In this document: in pieces, positions 39,694-50,290 of the stretch
How positions within the stretch are numbered: position 1 is the first letter of the stretch
Layout of the letters: each line of letters begins with the position of its first letter
Origin: Ideonella alba
Lineage (GTDB): Bacteria; Pseudomonadota; Gammaproteobacteria; Burkholderiales; Burkholderiaceae_C
Assembly: GCF_018069875.1 (NCBI RefSeq)
Contig: NZ_JAGQDF010000004.1
Span: 395,164-459,163 of the forward strand
Reading direction: 5' to 3'
Length of the DNA: 64,000 nucleotides
Program-made: the position numbers and the translations under genes
The notes under the pieces: model-generated
Seen by the model: the letters and a program-made list of their open reading frames with translations, nothing else
What the model was told of the DNA's origin: nothing
Databases searched by the model: none

Positions 39694-40176
39694 ATGGAAC
39701 GTTGGAAACCAAGCGTCACCGTGGCCGCGATCATCGAGCGCGAGGGCCGTTACCTGCTGGTCGAGGAGCGCACGCCCGAGGGCCTGAAACTCAACAACCC
39801 GGCCGGCCACCTGGACCCCGGCGAGTCCATCGTCGAGGCGGTGGTGCGCGAGGCGCTGGAAGAGACCGCGCGCGCCTTCACGCCCACCCACGTGGTCGGG
39901 GTTTACCTGGGGAGAATGCAGCGCGCCAGCACCGGCGAGGACATCACCTACCTGCGCTTCGCGATCGCCGGCACCGTGGGCGAGCCGGTGCCCGGGCGGG
40001 TATTGGACGAACCGATCGAGCGCACGCTGTGGATGAGCCTGGACGAACTGCGCGCCTGCGCCCCCCGCCATCGCAGTCCAATGCTGCAATGCAGCATCGA
40101 CGATCACGCCGCAGGACGCGGTTGTGCGCTCGATTTGCTGCACATGCACGAGAGCGTCAAGCTGCTGCACAAATAG
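39694..40176 (+). CDS. nudJ: NUDIX hydrolase, NudJ type
   Basis: This is a 160-residue Nudix enzyme. The Nudix box occupies about residues 38-60 (GHLDPGESIVEAVVREALEE), with the catalytic REALEE glutamates intact. The opening WKPSVTVAAIIEREGRYLLVEE and its place directly before mnmA match NudJ, which hydrolyses phosphates of nucleotides and of hydroxymethylpyrimidine (thiamine pathway). A TAAGAT hexamer lies six bases before the ATG and no Shine-Dalgarno sequence is seen, so the message is probably leaderless. Confidence 0.9.
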   Translation: MERWKPSVTVAAIIEREGRYLLVEERTPEGLKLNNPAGHLDPGESIVEAVVREALEETARAFTPTHVVGVYLGRMQRASTGEDITYLRFAIAGTVGEPVPGRVLDEPIERTLWMSLDELRACAPRHRSPMLQCSIDDHAAGRGCALDLLHMHESVKLLHK

Positions 40177-40266
40177 GCACCGGGATTTCCCGACCCCGCG
40201 GTCGTTGCATGATGTGAAAAGCCGCCCCGGGATGATTGACGCCGGGGCCCCGGCGACAATCCCGCC

Positions 40267-41451
40267 ATGCACAAGCAACGCGTGGTCGTCGGCCTGTCCG
40301 GCGGCGTCGATTCCGCGGTCTCGGCCTGGCTGCTCAAGCAGCAGGGGCACGAGGTCGTCGGCATCTTCATGAAGAACTGGGAAGACGACGACGACAGCGA
40401 GTACTGCTCGTCGAACGTCGACTTCGTCGATGCGGCGGCGGTGGCCGATGTCATCGGCATCGAGATCGAGCACGTCAACTTCGCCGCCGAGTACAAGGAC
40501 CGCGTCTTCGCCGAGTTCCTGCGCGAGTACCAGGCCGGCCGCACGCCCAACCCCGACGTGCTGTGCAACGCCGAGATCAAGTTCAAGGCCTTCCTGGACC
40601 ATGCGATGCGCCTGGGCGCCGAGAAGATCGCCACCGGCCACTATGCGCGCGTGCGTGAGTGCCCCCACGTCGCTTCGCTCCTGCCCCCCGAGGGGGCGCG
40701 GGCCTCCTTGGGGCGGCCCGGCGAAGGCCCGACCGCGTCGGGGACGTCGTTCCAGCTGCTCAAGGGGCTGGATCCGCTGAAGGACCAGAGCTACTTCCTG
40801 CACCGCCTGAACCAGGCCCAGCTGGCCAGGACGCTGTTCCCGGTGGGCGAGCTGCCCAAGACCGAGGTGCGCCGCATCGCGGAAGAGATCGGCCTGCCCA
40901 ATGCGAAGAAGAAGGACTCGACCGGCATCTGCTTCATCGGCGAGCGGCCGTTCCGCGAGTTCCTCAACCGGTATCTCAGCCACGCGCCCGGCCCGATCGT
41001 CGACGACCGGGGCCGCAAACTGGGTGAGCACGTGGGCCTGAGCTTCTACACGCTGGGCCAGCGCCAGGGCCTGGGCATCGGTGGCGTGAAGGACAAGAAG
41101 GCGCCGCGCGGCGGCGGCGAGCACCTGCCCTGGTTCGTCGCCCGCAAGGACCTGGACCGCAACGCGCTGGTGGTGGTGCAGGGCCACGAGCACCCCTGGC
41201 TGCAGTACCGCAGTCTGGTGGCCGACGACCTCAGCTGGGTGGCCGGACAGGCGCCGCGCGCCGGCGGCTATGGCGCCAAGACCCGCTACCGCCAGACCGA
41301 CGCCGCCTGTGCGCTGGACCATTCGCCCGCCGGCCTGTCGCTGCTGTTCGCCCAGCCGCAGTGGGCGGTCACGCCGGGGCAGTCGGCGGTGGTCTACGAC
41401 GGCGAGGTGTGCCTGGGCGGCGGCGTGATCGCCTCGGCCGAGCTGGCCTGA
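40267..41451 (+). CDS. mnmA: tRNA 2-thiouridylase MnmA with a repeat-derived insert
   Basis: This enzyme makes s2U34 in tRNAs for Lys, Glu and Gln. The PP-loop SGGVDSAV is at 11-18, catalytic Cys100 is in PDVLCN and the second catalytic Cys is in [10 protein letters not shown]. At 394 residues it is about 30 longer than usual. Between ATGHYARVR (to 130) and [16 protein letters not shown] (from 162), the normally short hairpin is replaced by about 30 extra residues ([20 protein letters not shown] and on) encoded by a GC-rich repeat. The insert is in frame and the rest of the protein is intact, so it is likely functional. A GACAAT hexamer sits six bases before ATG with no Shine-Dalgarno sequence. 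Confidence 0.95.
   Translation: MHKQRVVVGLSGGVDSAVSAWLLKQQGHEVVGIFMKNWEDDDDSEYCSSNVDFVDAAAVADVIGIEIEHVNFAAEYKDRVFAEFLREYQAGRTPNPDVLCNAEIKFKAFLDHAMRLGAEKIATGHYARVRECPHVASLLPPEGARASLGRPGEGPTASGTSFQLLKGLDPLKDQSYFLHRLNQAQLARTLFPVGELPKTEVRRIAEEIGLPNAKKKDSTGICFIGERPFREFLNRYLSHAPGPIVDDRGRKLGEHVGLSFYTLGQRQGLGIGGVKDKKAPRGGGEHLPWFVARKDLDRNALVVVQGHEHPWLQYRSLVADDLSWVAGQAPRAGGYGAKTRYRQTDAACALDHSPAGLSLLFAQPQWAVTPGQSAVVYDGEVCLGGGVIASAELA
40657..40749 (+). repeat. Dispersed GC-rich repeat inserted in frame in mnmA
   Basis: About 93 bases, 31 codons, within mnmA. The element runs from GAGTGCCCCCACG through GCCCCCCGAGGGGGCG to CTTGGGGCGGCCCGGCG and beyond. The same order of motifs (GAGCGCCCCCA, GCCCCCCGTGGGGG, CTTGGGGGCGGCCCGGCG) occurs on the minus strand at 50465-50539, where it is intergenic. 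The shared 17-base end with a single extra G supports common origin. The insert is a multiple of three and has no stop in the mnmA frame. Confidence 0.75.
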
Positions 41452-41467
41452 AGGGCCTCAGGCCGCC

Positions 41468-43294
<1,827 letters not shown>

Positions 43295-43424
43295 GGGATC
43301 GGGACCCGTCACCACGGGCGTCGATGAACACCGGACACCTCGCGACGGCGTGGCTCAAAGGTATATCGGCCCGCCAGCGGTGTGCTTGATGAATACCCAG
43401 GGGCGGATCGATACACTCGGGCCG

Positions 43425-45071
43425 ATGCCTGTGGCTCCCCCTCCCTCCACGCCGGACCCCTGGGCCCGCGCGATGCAGCGCCTGGCTGCGCAGCGGCCGC
43501 CGTCCACCCCCCTGCTGCGCCAGGCCGCCGAGCTGTTGCAGGCCAGCCGCGACGCACTGGTCGAGCCGCTGCTCGGACCGCACCTGGCGCGCCAGCCCGA
43601 CGATGCCGACGCGCTGTACCTGCAGGCCCGCGCGCAGCTGCGCACCGGCCGGCCGGCGCAGGCAATCGCCTCGTTGCGCCGCTGCGTGGCCGCGCAGCCC
43701 GACTTCAGTGCCGCACGCTACAACCTGGCCAAGCTGCTGGACCAGCAGGGCTGGCCCGCCGAGGCCGAGCCCGAGTCGCGCCGGCTGCTGGCGGCCGAGC
43801 CCGACCACCCGCTCTTCGCCGAGCTGCAGGCCCACCTGCACCTGGCGCTGGGCGAGCACGACGCGGCGCTGGCGATCTACCAGCGCCTGGCCGATGCCCA
43901 CCCGGCGCGCGCGCTGTCCTGGCTGGATCTGGGGCATGCGCTGCGCGCGCTGGGCCGGCGCGACGCGTGCGTGGCCGCCTACCGCCGCGCCTGCGGCCTG
44001 CGCCCTGCCCTGGGCGCCGCCTGGTGGGCGCTGGCCGACCTGCGCAACCACGCCTTCGACGCCACCGAGCTGGCGACCATGCAGCAGCAGCTGGCCCGCC
44101 CCGAGCTGCCCGCGCTCGAGCGCGCCGCGCTGCAGTACGCGCTGGCCAAGGCGCGCGAGGACGCGGGCGATGCCGAGGGCGCGTTCGCGCTGTATGCCCA
44201 GGGCGCGGCTGCGCTGCGCGCGCGCATCGACTACGACCCCGACACGCTGAGCCGCGGCGTGGCCCGCCAGCGCGCGGTCTTCACGCCCGCCTTCTTCGCC
44301 GAGCGCGCCGGCCACGGCTGCCTGGACGAGGCGCCGGTGTTCATCGTCAGCCGGCCGCGCTCGGGCTCGACGCTGGTCGAGCAGATCCTGGCCAGCCACC
44401 CGCAGGTCGAGGCCACGGCCGAGCTGCCCTACATCGGCGCCATCGCCGCCGAGCTGGCCGGCCGCAAGGACACCGCGCTGGGCACCGCCTGGCTGGAGGC
44501 GCTGGTCGCGCTGCCGCCCGAGCGGCTGCGCGGCCTGGGCGAGCGCTACCTGGCGCTGCTGCAGCGCCACCGCCACCTGGGCCGGCCGGTCGTCATCGAC
44601 AAGAAGCCGGCCAATTTCTTCCACCTGGGCCTGATCCGGCTGATCCTGCCGCGCGCCCGCATCGTCGAGGTGCGCCGCGCGCCGGTGGCCAGCGCGCTGT
44701 CGATCTTCAGGTCCTTCAGCAGCAAGGGTCGGCTCAGCCTGGCCGAGCTGGGCCGCTACCACCGCGACTACCTGGCGCTGATGGACCACTTCCAGGCGGT
44801 GCTGCCCGGTGGCATCACGCGGCTGCACTACGAGGACCTGGTGGCCGACCCCGAGGGCCAGACGCGCCGCCTGCTGGACGCGCTGGACCTGCCCTTCGAT
44901 GACGCCTGTCTGCGCTTCCACGAGAACCCGCGCGGCGTCACCACGCCCAGCTCCGAGCAGGTGCGCCGGCCGATCCACGGCGGCGCGCTCGAACAGTGGC
45001 GCGCCTTCGAGCCCTGGCTGGGGCCGCTGCTCGACGCGCTGGGCCCCCACGCGCCCACCCGCGGCGACTGA
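43425..45071 (+). CDS. TPR-sulfotransferase fusion protein
   Basis: A protein of about 548 residues. Its first half (about 50-260) holds TPR-like repeats (ADALYLQARAQLRTGRPAQA, SAARYNLAKLLDQQGWPAEA, SWLDLGHALRALGRRDACVA). The second half is a PAPS-dependent sulfotransferase with the 5'-phosphosulfate loop SRPRSGSTLVEQIL (about 310-323), a DKKPANFFHLGLI stretch and the 3'-phosphate-binding IVEVRRAPVASALSIF. No signal peptide or membrane helix is seen. ATG 43425 follows a TACACT hexamer by seven bases without a Shine-Dalgarno sequence; ATG 43389 is an alternative start. The acceptor is unknown (peptide tyrosine, glycan or small molecule). No other sulfation genes are adjacent. Confidence 0.87.
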   Translation: MPVAPPPSTPDPWARAMQRLAAQRPPSTPLLRQAAELLQASRDALVEPLLGPHLARQPDDADALYLQARAQLRTGRPAQAIASLRRCVAAQPDFSAARYNLAKLLDQQGWPAEAEPESRRLLAAEPDHPLFAELQAHLHLALGEHDAALAIYQRLADAHPARALSWLDLGHALRALGRRDACVAAYRRACGLRPALGAAWWALADLRNHAFDATELATMQQQLARPELPALERAALQYALAKAREDAGDAEGAFALYAQGAAALRARIDYDPDTLSRGVARQRAVFTPAFFAERAGHGCLDEAPVFIVSRPRSGSTLVEQILASHPQVEATAELPYIGAIAAELAGRKDTALGTAWLEALVALPPERLRGLGERYLALLQRHRHLGRPVVIDKKPANFFHLGLIRLILPRARIVEVRRAPVASALSIFRSFSSKGRLSLAELGRYHRDYLALMDHFQAVLPGGITRLHYEDLVADPEGQTRRLLDALDLPFDDACLRFHENPRGVTTPSSEQVRRPIHGGALEQWRAFEPWLGPLLDALGPHAPTRGD

Positions 45072-45824
45072 TCAGGGCGCGCGCACCGTCACCCCGTCGG
45101 TGGCCAGCGCGGCGCGCAGCGTCTGCGCAAAGTGCAGCGCACCGGGCTGGTCGCCGTGCAGGCACAGGGTGTCGGCGCGCAGCGCCACCAGTGCGCCGCT
45201 GCGCGCCCGCACCTGGCCCTGCAGCATCAGCCGCACCTGGGCCAGCGCGGCGTCGGCGTTCTCGATCATCGCGCCGGGCGTGCCGCGCGCGGCCAGGCGG
45301 CCGTCGTCCTCATAGGCGCGGTCGGCAAACACCTCCTCGGCCACGCGCAGACCGCGGGCGCGGGCGGCGTCCACCATCGCGCTGCCGGCCAGGCCGTAGA
45401 AGACCAGCGAGGGGTCCAGGTCGTGCACCGCCTGGGCCAGCGCGTCGGCCAGCGCGCGGTCGCGGGCGGCCATGTTGTAGAGCGCGCCGTGCGGCTTGAC
45501 GTGGTGCAGCCGGCCGCCGGCGGCGCGGGCGAAGGCGGCCAGCGCGCCGGCCTGGTACAGCGTCATCGCGTAGGCGTCCGCCGGACTCACCTTCATCTCG
45601 CGCCGGCCGAAGCCCACCAGGTCGGGCAGGCCCGGGTGGGCGCCCACCGCCACGCCGCGCTGCACCGCGGCCGCCACCACGCGGCGCATCGTGGCGGGGT
45701 CGCCCGCATGGAAGCCGCAGGCGATGTTGGCCGAGCTGACATGGTCCAGCAGCGCCAGGTCGTCGCCCATCGTCCAGGCGCCGAAGCCTTCGCCCATGTC
45801 GCAGTTCAGGTCGAGTGTGCTCAC
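45072..45824 (-). CDS. pxpA: 5-oxoprolinase subunit A (LamB/YcsF family)
   Basis: The 250-residue protein with the YcsF signature LDLNCDMGEGFGAW at the start, SANIACGFHAGDP, VGAHPGLPDLVGFGRR and VKPHGALYN is PxpA of the ATP-dependent 5-oxoproline (pyroglutamate) hydrolase. It acts with PxpB and PxpC in the cytoplasm, producing glutamate. The start is GTG, overlapping the pxpC stop (GTGA). It is the last gene of a TRAP-pxp operon. Confidence 0.94.
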   Translation of the reverse strand: MSTLDLNCDMGEGFGAWTMGDDLALLDHVSSANIACGFHAGDPATMRRVVAAAVQRGVAVGAHPGLPDLVGFGRREMKVSPADAYAMTLYQAGALAAFARAAGGRLHHVKPHGALYNMAARDRALADALAQAVHDLDPSLVFYGLAGSAMVDAARARGLRVAEEVFADRAYEDDGRLAARGTPGAMIENADAALAQVRLMLQGQVRARSGALVALRADTLCLHGDQPGALHFAQTLRAALATDGVTVRAP

Positions 45825-46774
45825 GGTGTCTCCAGCAGGGCCAGGCGCAGCAGCGCCAGGTGGCGTTCACGGTCTTCCAGCAGGGCCTGGGCGCGGTCGG
45901 CGCTGATCAGCTCGAAGCGCAGCCGCTGGCCCGGTGCCATCTGCGCCAGCAGCGGCAGGTCCACCGCGGCGACATGGGCGATCTTGGGGTAGCCGCCGGT
46001 GCTCTGGCGCTCGGCCATCAGCACGATCGGCTGGCCGTCGGGCGGCACCTGCACGGTGCCGAAGGCCACGCCCTCGCTGAGCAGCTCGCCCAGCGCCGGC
46101 GCGCCCAGCGCCGGGCCTTGAAGACGGTAGCCCATGCGGTCGGACTGCGGCCCGACGCGCCAGGCGGTGGCGCCGAAGGCGCGGCGCACGTCCGCGGGAA
46201 AGGCCGCCCAGTGCTCGCCGGGAACCACCAGCACGGGCTCGATGCGGTCGGCGTCAGGCAGCGTGGGGCTGGTGTCCGCCAGGGCCGTGATCGATGACGG
46301 CGCGGTGCCCGCCGGCCCCAGCGGCAGCCGATCGCCGGCCTGCAGCGCGCGCCCCTGCCAGCCGCCGAAGCCGCCGCGCACATAGGTGCTGCGGCTGCCC
46401 AGCACCGGCGGCACGTCGAAGCCGCCCTGCACCGCCAGGTAGGCGCGCAGGCCGGCGCGGGCGCGACCACAGGCCAGCTCGGCGCCGGCCGGCACGGGCA
46501 GGCGCTGACCGGCAGGGACGCTCTGGCCATCCAGCGTCAGCGGCAGCTCGGCGCCGACCAGGGCGATGCAGGCGGCGCGCGCAAAGCGCAGGCGCGGGCC
46601 CTGCAGCAGGATCTCCAGCGTGGCCTCGTCGTCGGCATTGCCCACCAGCAGATTGGCCACGCGGTGGCTCCAGCCGTCCATCGCACCGCCCACCGGCACG
46701 CCGTCGGCCTGCCAGCCCCAGCGGCCGCTGTCCTGCAGCTGCGTCTGCAAGCCGGGGTGCAGCACCTCGATCAT
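45821..46774 (-). CDS. pxpC: 5-oxoprolinase subunit C (biotin-dependent carboxyltransferase-like)
   Basis: The 317-residue protein begins MIEVLHPGLQTQLQDSGRWG, the KipA/PxpC signature, with GVPVGGAMDGWSHRVAN and later RSTYVRGGFGGWQGRALQ and QSTGGYPKIAHV. With PxpB it phosphorylates or activates 5-oxoproline. The ATG overlaps the pxpB stop (ATGA). An upstream Met was rejected as it would overlap pxpB further. Confidence 0.94.
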   Translation of the reverse strand: MIEVLHPGLQTQLQDSGRWGWQADGVPVGGAMDGWSHRVANLLVGNADDEATLEILLQGPRLRFARAACIALVGAELPLTLDGQSVPAGQRLPVPAGAELACGRARAGLRAYLAVQGGFDVPPVLGSRSTYVRGGFGGWQGRALQAGDRLPLGPAGTAPSSITALADTSPTLPDADRIEPVLVVPGEHWAAFPADVRRAFGATAWRVGPQSDRMGYRLQGPALGAPALGELLSEGVAFGTVQVPPDGQPIVLMAERQSTGGYPKIAHVAAVDLPLLAQMAPGQRLRFELISADRAQALLEDRERHLALLRLALLETP

Positions 46775-47493
46775 GCGCGCTCCTGGGCCCACAGCGCCGC
46801 GAAGCGCTCGGCGTCGATCGGCTCGAAGCGCAGCCGGTCGCCCGGGCGCAGCCGGCTGGGCGGTGTGGCAGCGGGGTCAAAAAGGCGCAGCGGCGTGCGG
46901 CCGATCAGGTTCCAGCCGCCGGGGGTTTCCAGCGGGTAGATGCAGGTCTGCTCGCGGGCGATCGCCACCGAGCCCGGCGGGATGCGGGTGCGCGGCGTGG
47001 CGCGGCGCGCGGTGCGCAGCGCGGTGTCCAGGCCGGTGATGAACGGAAAGCCCGGCGCGAAGCCCAGCAGGCACACCACATGCGGCGAGGCCAGGTGGCG
47101 GCGCACCACCTCGTCCTCGCTCAGGCCGCAGTGCGCGGCCACCGCGGGCAGGTCGGGACCGGCCTCGCCGCCGTAGCACACGGGCACCACCACCTCGCGC
47201 GCGGCGACCGCCGCACGGCGGCGCGGACGGCGCAGCAGCGCCTGCACCTGGGCAGCCAGGCGCTGCCAGGGCGGCTGCAGATCGTCGGGCTCGCCCGCCA
47301 CCGCCTCGGGGCGGTAGTGCAGCGTGAGCGTGGTGTAGGCGGGCACCACTTCGCGCAGGCCGGCGGGCGGCGCCTCACGCAGCGTGCGGGCCGCCGCCTG
47401 CACACGGGCCACGGTGGCCGCGTCGGGCTCGCTGCCCAGGCGCACGCGCAGCGCGCTGTCGCCCAGCGGCTCGATGCTTGGTGCTTCGCGCAT
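46771..47493 (-). CDS. pxpB: 5-oxoprolinase subunit B (KipI family)
   Basis: The 240-residue protein with SIEPLGDSALRVRLG near the start, VVPAYTTLTLHYRPEA, VPVCYGGEAGPDL and the KipI core LLGFAPGFPFITGLD with PPGSVAIAREQTCIYPLETPGGWNLIGRTP (quoted in parts) is PxpB. The ATG at 47491-47493 overlaps the stop of the TRAP large permease (TGATG), so transporter and enzyme are translationally coupled. The longer open frame upstream is a shadow of the permease gene. Confidence 0.94.
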   Translation of the reverse strand: MREAPSIEPLGDSALRVRLGSEPDAATVARVQAAARTLREAPPAGLREVVPAYTTLTLHYRPEAVAGEPDDLQPPWQRLAAQVQALLRRPRRRAAVAAREVVVPVCYGGEAGPDLPAVAAHCGLSEDEVVRRHLASPHVVCLLGFAPGFPFITGLDTALRTARRATPRTRIPPGSVAIAREQTCIYPLETPGGWNLIGRTPLRLFDPAATPPSRLRPGDRLRFEPIDAERFAALWAQERA

Positions 47494-48791
47494 CAACCCA
47501 TCGCCGCCGGCAGCACCAGCACGATCTGCGGGAACATGGTGATCAGCGCGGTGGCCGCCACCAGCAGGAAGAAGAAGGGCAGGGCCATGCGCGCCAGCGT
47601 GAACAGCTGCAGCCCGGTGATGCCCTGGATCACGAACAGGTTGAAGCCCACCGGCGGCGTGATCTGCGCCATCTCCACCACCAGCACCAGGTAGATGCCG
47701 AACCACAGCGGATCGATGCCCGCGGCCTGCACCGCAGGCATCAGCACCGCGGTGGTCAGCACGACGATCGAGATGCCGTCCAGAAAGCAGCCCAGCAGCA
47801 CGAAGAAGGCGGTCAGCACGGTCAGCAGCTGCCAGGGCGCCAGGCCCAGGCCAGTGATCCAGCCAGCCACCGTGGCCGGCAGGCCGGTGAAGCTCATCGC
47901 GCTGGTCAGGAAGGCCGCGCCCATCAGGATGAAGCCGATCATGCAGGAGGTGCGTACCGCGCCCATCAGGCTGGCCGCCAGCGAGGCGCGCGTCAGCGAG
48001 CCGCCCACCGCGGCAATCGCCAGTGCGCCCACCACGCCCACCGCCGCCGCTTCGGTGGCGGTGGCGATGCCGGCGTAGATCGAGCCGATCACCGCGATGA
48101 TGAGCACCGTCACCGGCGCCAGCAGGCGCAGGCGCTTGAAGCGCTCGACCATGGGCACCGACTCGCCCTCCTCGGGCACACGGTCCGGGTGGCGCCAGGC
48201 CCAGAAGGCGATGTAGCCGGAGAACAGGGCCATCAGCATCAGCCCCGGCAGCACGCCGGCGGTGAACAGCTTGACGATCGACACCTGCGCCGCCACGCCA
48301 TAGACGATCATCACGATCGACGGCGGGATCAGCAGGCCCAGCGTGCCGGCGCCGGCCAGCGAGCCCACCGCGATGGCCTCGTCATAGCCACGCGACTTCA
48401 GCTCGGGCAGGGTGATCTTGCCGATCGTGGCCGCGGTGGCCGCCGACGAGCCGCTGACCGCGGCGAAGATGCCGCAGCCGATCACGTTGACATGCAGCAG
48501 CCGCCCCGGCAGCCCGCGCACCCAGGGGCCCAGGCCGGCGAACATGTCCTCGGCCAGCCGGGTGCGGTAGAGGATCTCGCCCATCCAGATGAACAGCGGC
48601 AGCGCGGTCAGCGCCCAGCTGGCGGTGGCGCTCCACACCGTGGTGGCGAACAGCAGCCCCGGCGGCGTGGAGGTGAACAGCAGCAGCCCCACCAGGCCGC
48701 AGCCCAGCAGCGCCAGCGCCACCCACAGGCCCAGGCCCAGGGCGATGAAGAGGACCACCATCAGGATGGCGGCCTGGCTCAGTTCGGTCAT
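47493..48791 (-). CDS. TRAP transporter large permease (DctM)
   Basis: The 432-residue membrane protein has about twelve helices and a DctM opening (AAILMVVLFIALGLGLWVAL). Conserved TRAP motifs include GSSAATAATIGKITLPELK, LGLLIPPSIVMIVYG and TPPVGFNLFVIQGI. It uses the sodium gradient to move an organic acid delivered by the DctP protein. It begins 13 bases after the small permease and overlaps pxpB. The substrate is inferred to be 5-oxoproline or a related compound. Confidence 0.93.
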   Translation of the reverse strand: MTELSQAAILMVVLFIALGLGLWVALALLGCGLVGLLLFTSTPPGLLFATTVWSATASWALTALPLFIWMGEILYRTRLAEDMFAGLGPWVRGLPGRLLHVNVIGCGIFAAVSGSSAATAATIGKITLPELKSRGYDEAIAVGSLAGAGTLGLLIPPSIVMIVYGVAAQVSIVKLFTAGVLPGLMLMALFSGYIAFWAWRHPDRVPEEGESVPMVERFKRLRLLAPVTVLIIAVIGSIYAGIATATEAAAVGVVGALAIAAVGGSLTRASLAASLMGAVRTSCMIGFILMGAAFLTSAMSFTGLPATVAGWITGLGLAPWQLLTVLTAFFVLLGCFLDGISIVVLTTAVLMPAVQAAGIDPLWFGIYLVLVVEMAQITPPVGFNLFVIQGITGLQLFTLARMALPFFFLLVAATALITMFPQIVLVLPAAMG

Positions 48792-48804
48792 GCAGCGCTC
48801 CTGC

Positions 48805-49308
48805 TCATTCGGTGCGGGCGGCTTCGCCGCCCTCGCCCAGGTCCTGGCCGCTCAGGCAGCGCCACAGGCGCTCGCCCAGCAGCGCAGCCAGCAGCGCCAG
48901 GCCGATCGGCATGGGCAGCTGCGGGATCCACATCGGCACCCGCAGCACGCCCTGCGCCACCTCGTCGTAGCGCCACGAGTCGAACACGAAGACGCCGGTC
49001 TGCCACGCGGCCCAGGCGGCCAGCGCCAGACCCAGCGCGGTGGCCAGGGTCTCGACGGCGCGCGCCGTGCCGCCGCTCAGGCGGCCCAGGATCAGCGTGA
49101 CGCGGATGTGCTCGCCATGGTGCAGCGCATAGGGCAGGGCCAGGAAGGCCGAGGCGGCCATGGCCCAGGCGGCGAAGTCGTCGGCCGCCGGCACCTGGGT
49201 GCCGGCCAGCCGGGCGACGATCTGCGCCAGGATCACCACGGCGATCGCGACCATCGCCACGGCGGCGCCCACGCCAGCCGCGGTGGCCAGTCGGTGCAGC
49301 AGCTTCAT
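48805..49308 (-). CDS. TRAP transporter small permease (DctQ)
   Basis: The 167-residue membrane protein has four helices. DctQ hallmarks include AAVAMVAIAVVILAQIVARL near the start, a short acidic DDFAAWAMAASAFLALPYAL segment and HIRVTLIL. It lies seven bases after the binding-protein gene. Its tail after residue 150 is Glu/Gly-rich and cytoplasmic. Confidence 0.9.
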   Translation of the reverse strand: MKLLHRLATAAGVGAAVAMVAIAVVILAQIVARLAGTQVPAADDFAAWAMAASAFLALPYALHHGEHIRVTLILGRLSGGTARAVETLATALGLALAAWAAWQTGVFVFDSWRYDEVAQGVLRVPMWIPQLPMPIGLALLAALLGERLWRCLSGQDLGEGGEAARTE

Positions 49309-49315
49309 CGCGGGC

Positions 49316-50290
49316 TCAGCGGCGGAAGGCGTCGAGCACGGCCGCGCCCTCGGCGCCGGCCTTCTTCAGCCACTCGTCGGCCATGGTCTGGCCGATCTTG
49401 GTCAGCTCCCCGGCGATGGCCGGCGGCACTGGCTGCACCTTGACGCCCTTGCTGGCCAGCGTCTGGGTGAGCGCGCCGGTGCGCTCGCGGGCGGTCTGCC
49501 AGCCGCGCGCCTCGGCCTTCTTCGCGGCGGCCATCACGGCGGCCTGCTGGTCGGCCGGCAGGCCCTGCAGCGCGCGCTTGTTGGCGATGACGATGGCCTG
49601 CGGGATGAAGGCGTGGGCGTCGTAGTAGTGCTTGACGTAGTCCCAGGCCTGGGTGTCCACGCCGGTGGCGGGCGAGGTGATCATCATGTCGACCACGCCG
49701 GTGGAGAAGGCCTGCGGCACCTCGGCGGTCTGGATGGTGGTGGGCACCGCGCCCATCAGCGTGACCATGCGGGTGGTGGAGGCGCTGTAGGCGCGGAAGC
49801 GCACGCCCTTGAAGTCGGCCATGCTGCTCACCGGCTTCTCGGTGAAGATGCCTTGCGGCGGCCACGGCGCGCCGTACAGCAGCACCACGCCCTGCTTGTC
49901 CAGGCGGGCGGCGATCTGCTCGCGCGCGGCCTTCCAGAGCTTCTCGGAGGCGTCGAAGCTGGTGGCGACAAAGGGGATCGAGTCGATCTCGAACATCGGG
50001 TCCTCGTTGCCCAGCGCCGACATCAGCACCTCGCCCACCGGCACGATGCCGGCTTGCACGCCGCGCTTGACCTCAGGCCGCTTGAGCAGCACCGAGTTGG
50101 ACTGCACCTTGAGCTCCAGCGCGCCGCCGGTGGCCGCCTTCACGTCCTCGGCGAACTGGCGCACGTTCTGCGTCAGGTAGTTGGCGTCGGGCTGCTCGGC
50201 CGACACATTCCAGCTGGTGGCGGCGGCGGCAGGCAGGGTGGCCAGCGCGGCGGCAGCCGCGGCGGTGGCGATCATCAGGCGACGGTTCAT
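49316..50290 (-). CDS. TRAP transporter substrate-binding protein (DctP)
   Basis: This is a 324-residue periplasmic binding protein. The signal peptide spans about 1-24 (IATAAAAAALATLPAAAA). A DctP-type core follows, including KLWKAAREQIAARLDKQGVV, the GVRFRAYSASTTRMVTLMGA motif with its substrate-binding Arg, and VPQAFSTGVVDMMITSPATG. It heads the operon dctP-dctQ-dctM-pxpB-pxpC-pxpA. The family often binds carboxylates; linkage to pxp genes points to 5-oxoproline. The 245 bases upstream hold a repeat but no gene. Confidence 0.92.
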   Translation of the reverse strand: MNRRLMIATAAAAAALATLPAAAATSWNVSAEQPDANYLTQNVRQFAEDVKAATGGALELKVQSNSVLLKRPEVKRGVQAGIVPVGEVLMSALGNEDPMFEIDSIPFVATSFDASEKLWKAAREQIAARLDKQGVVLLYGAPWPPQGIFTEKPVSSMADFKGVRFRAYSASTTRMVTLMGAVPTTIQTAEVPQAFSTGVVDMMITSPATGVDTQAWDYVKHYYDAHAFIPQAIVIANKRALQGLPADQQAAVMAAAKKAEARGWQTARERTGALTQTLASKGVKVQPVPPAIAGELTKIGQTMADEWLKKAGAEGAAVLDAFRR

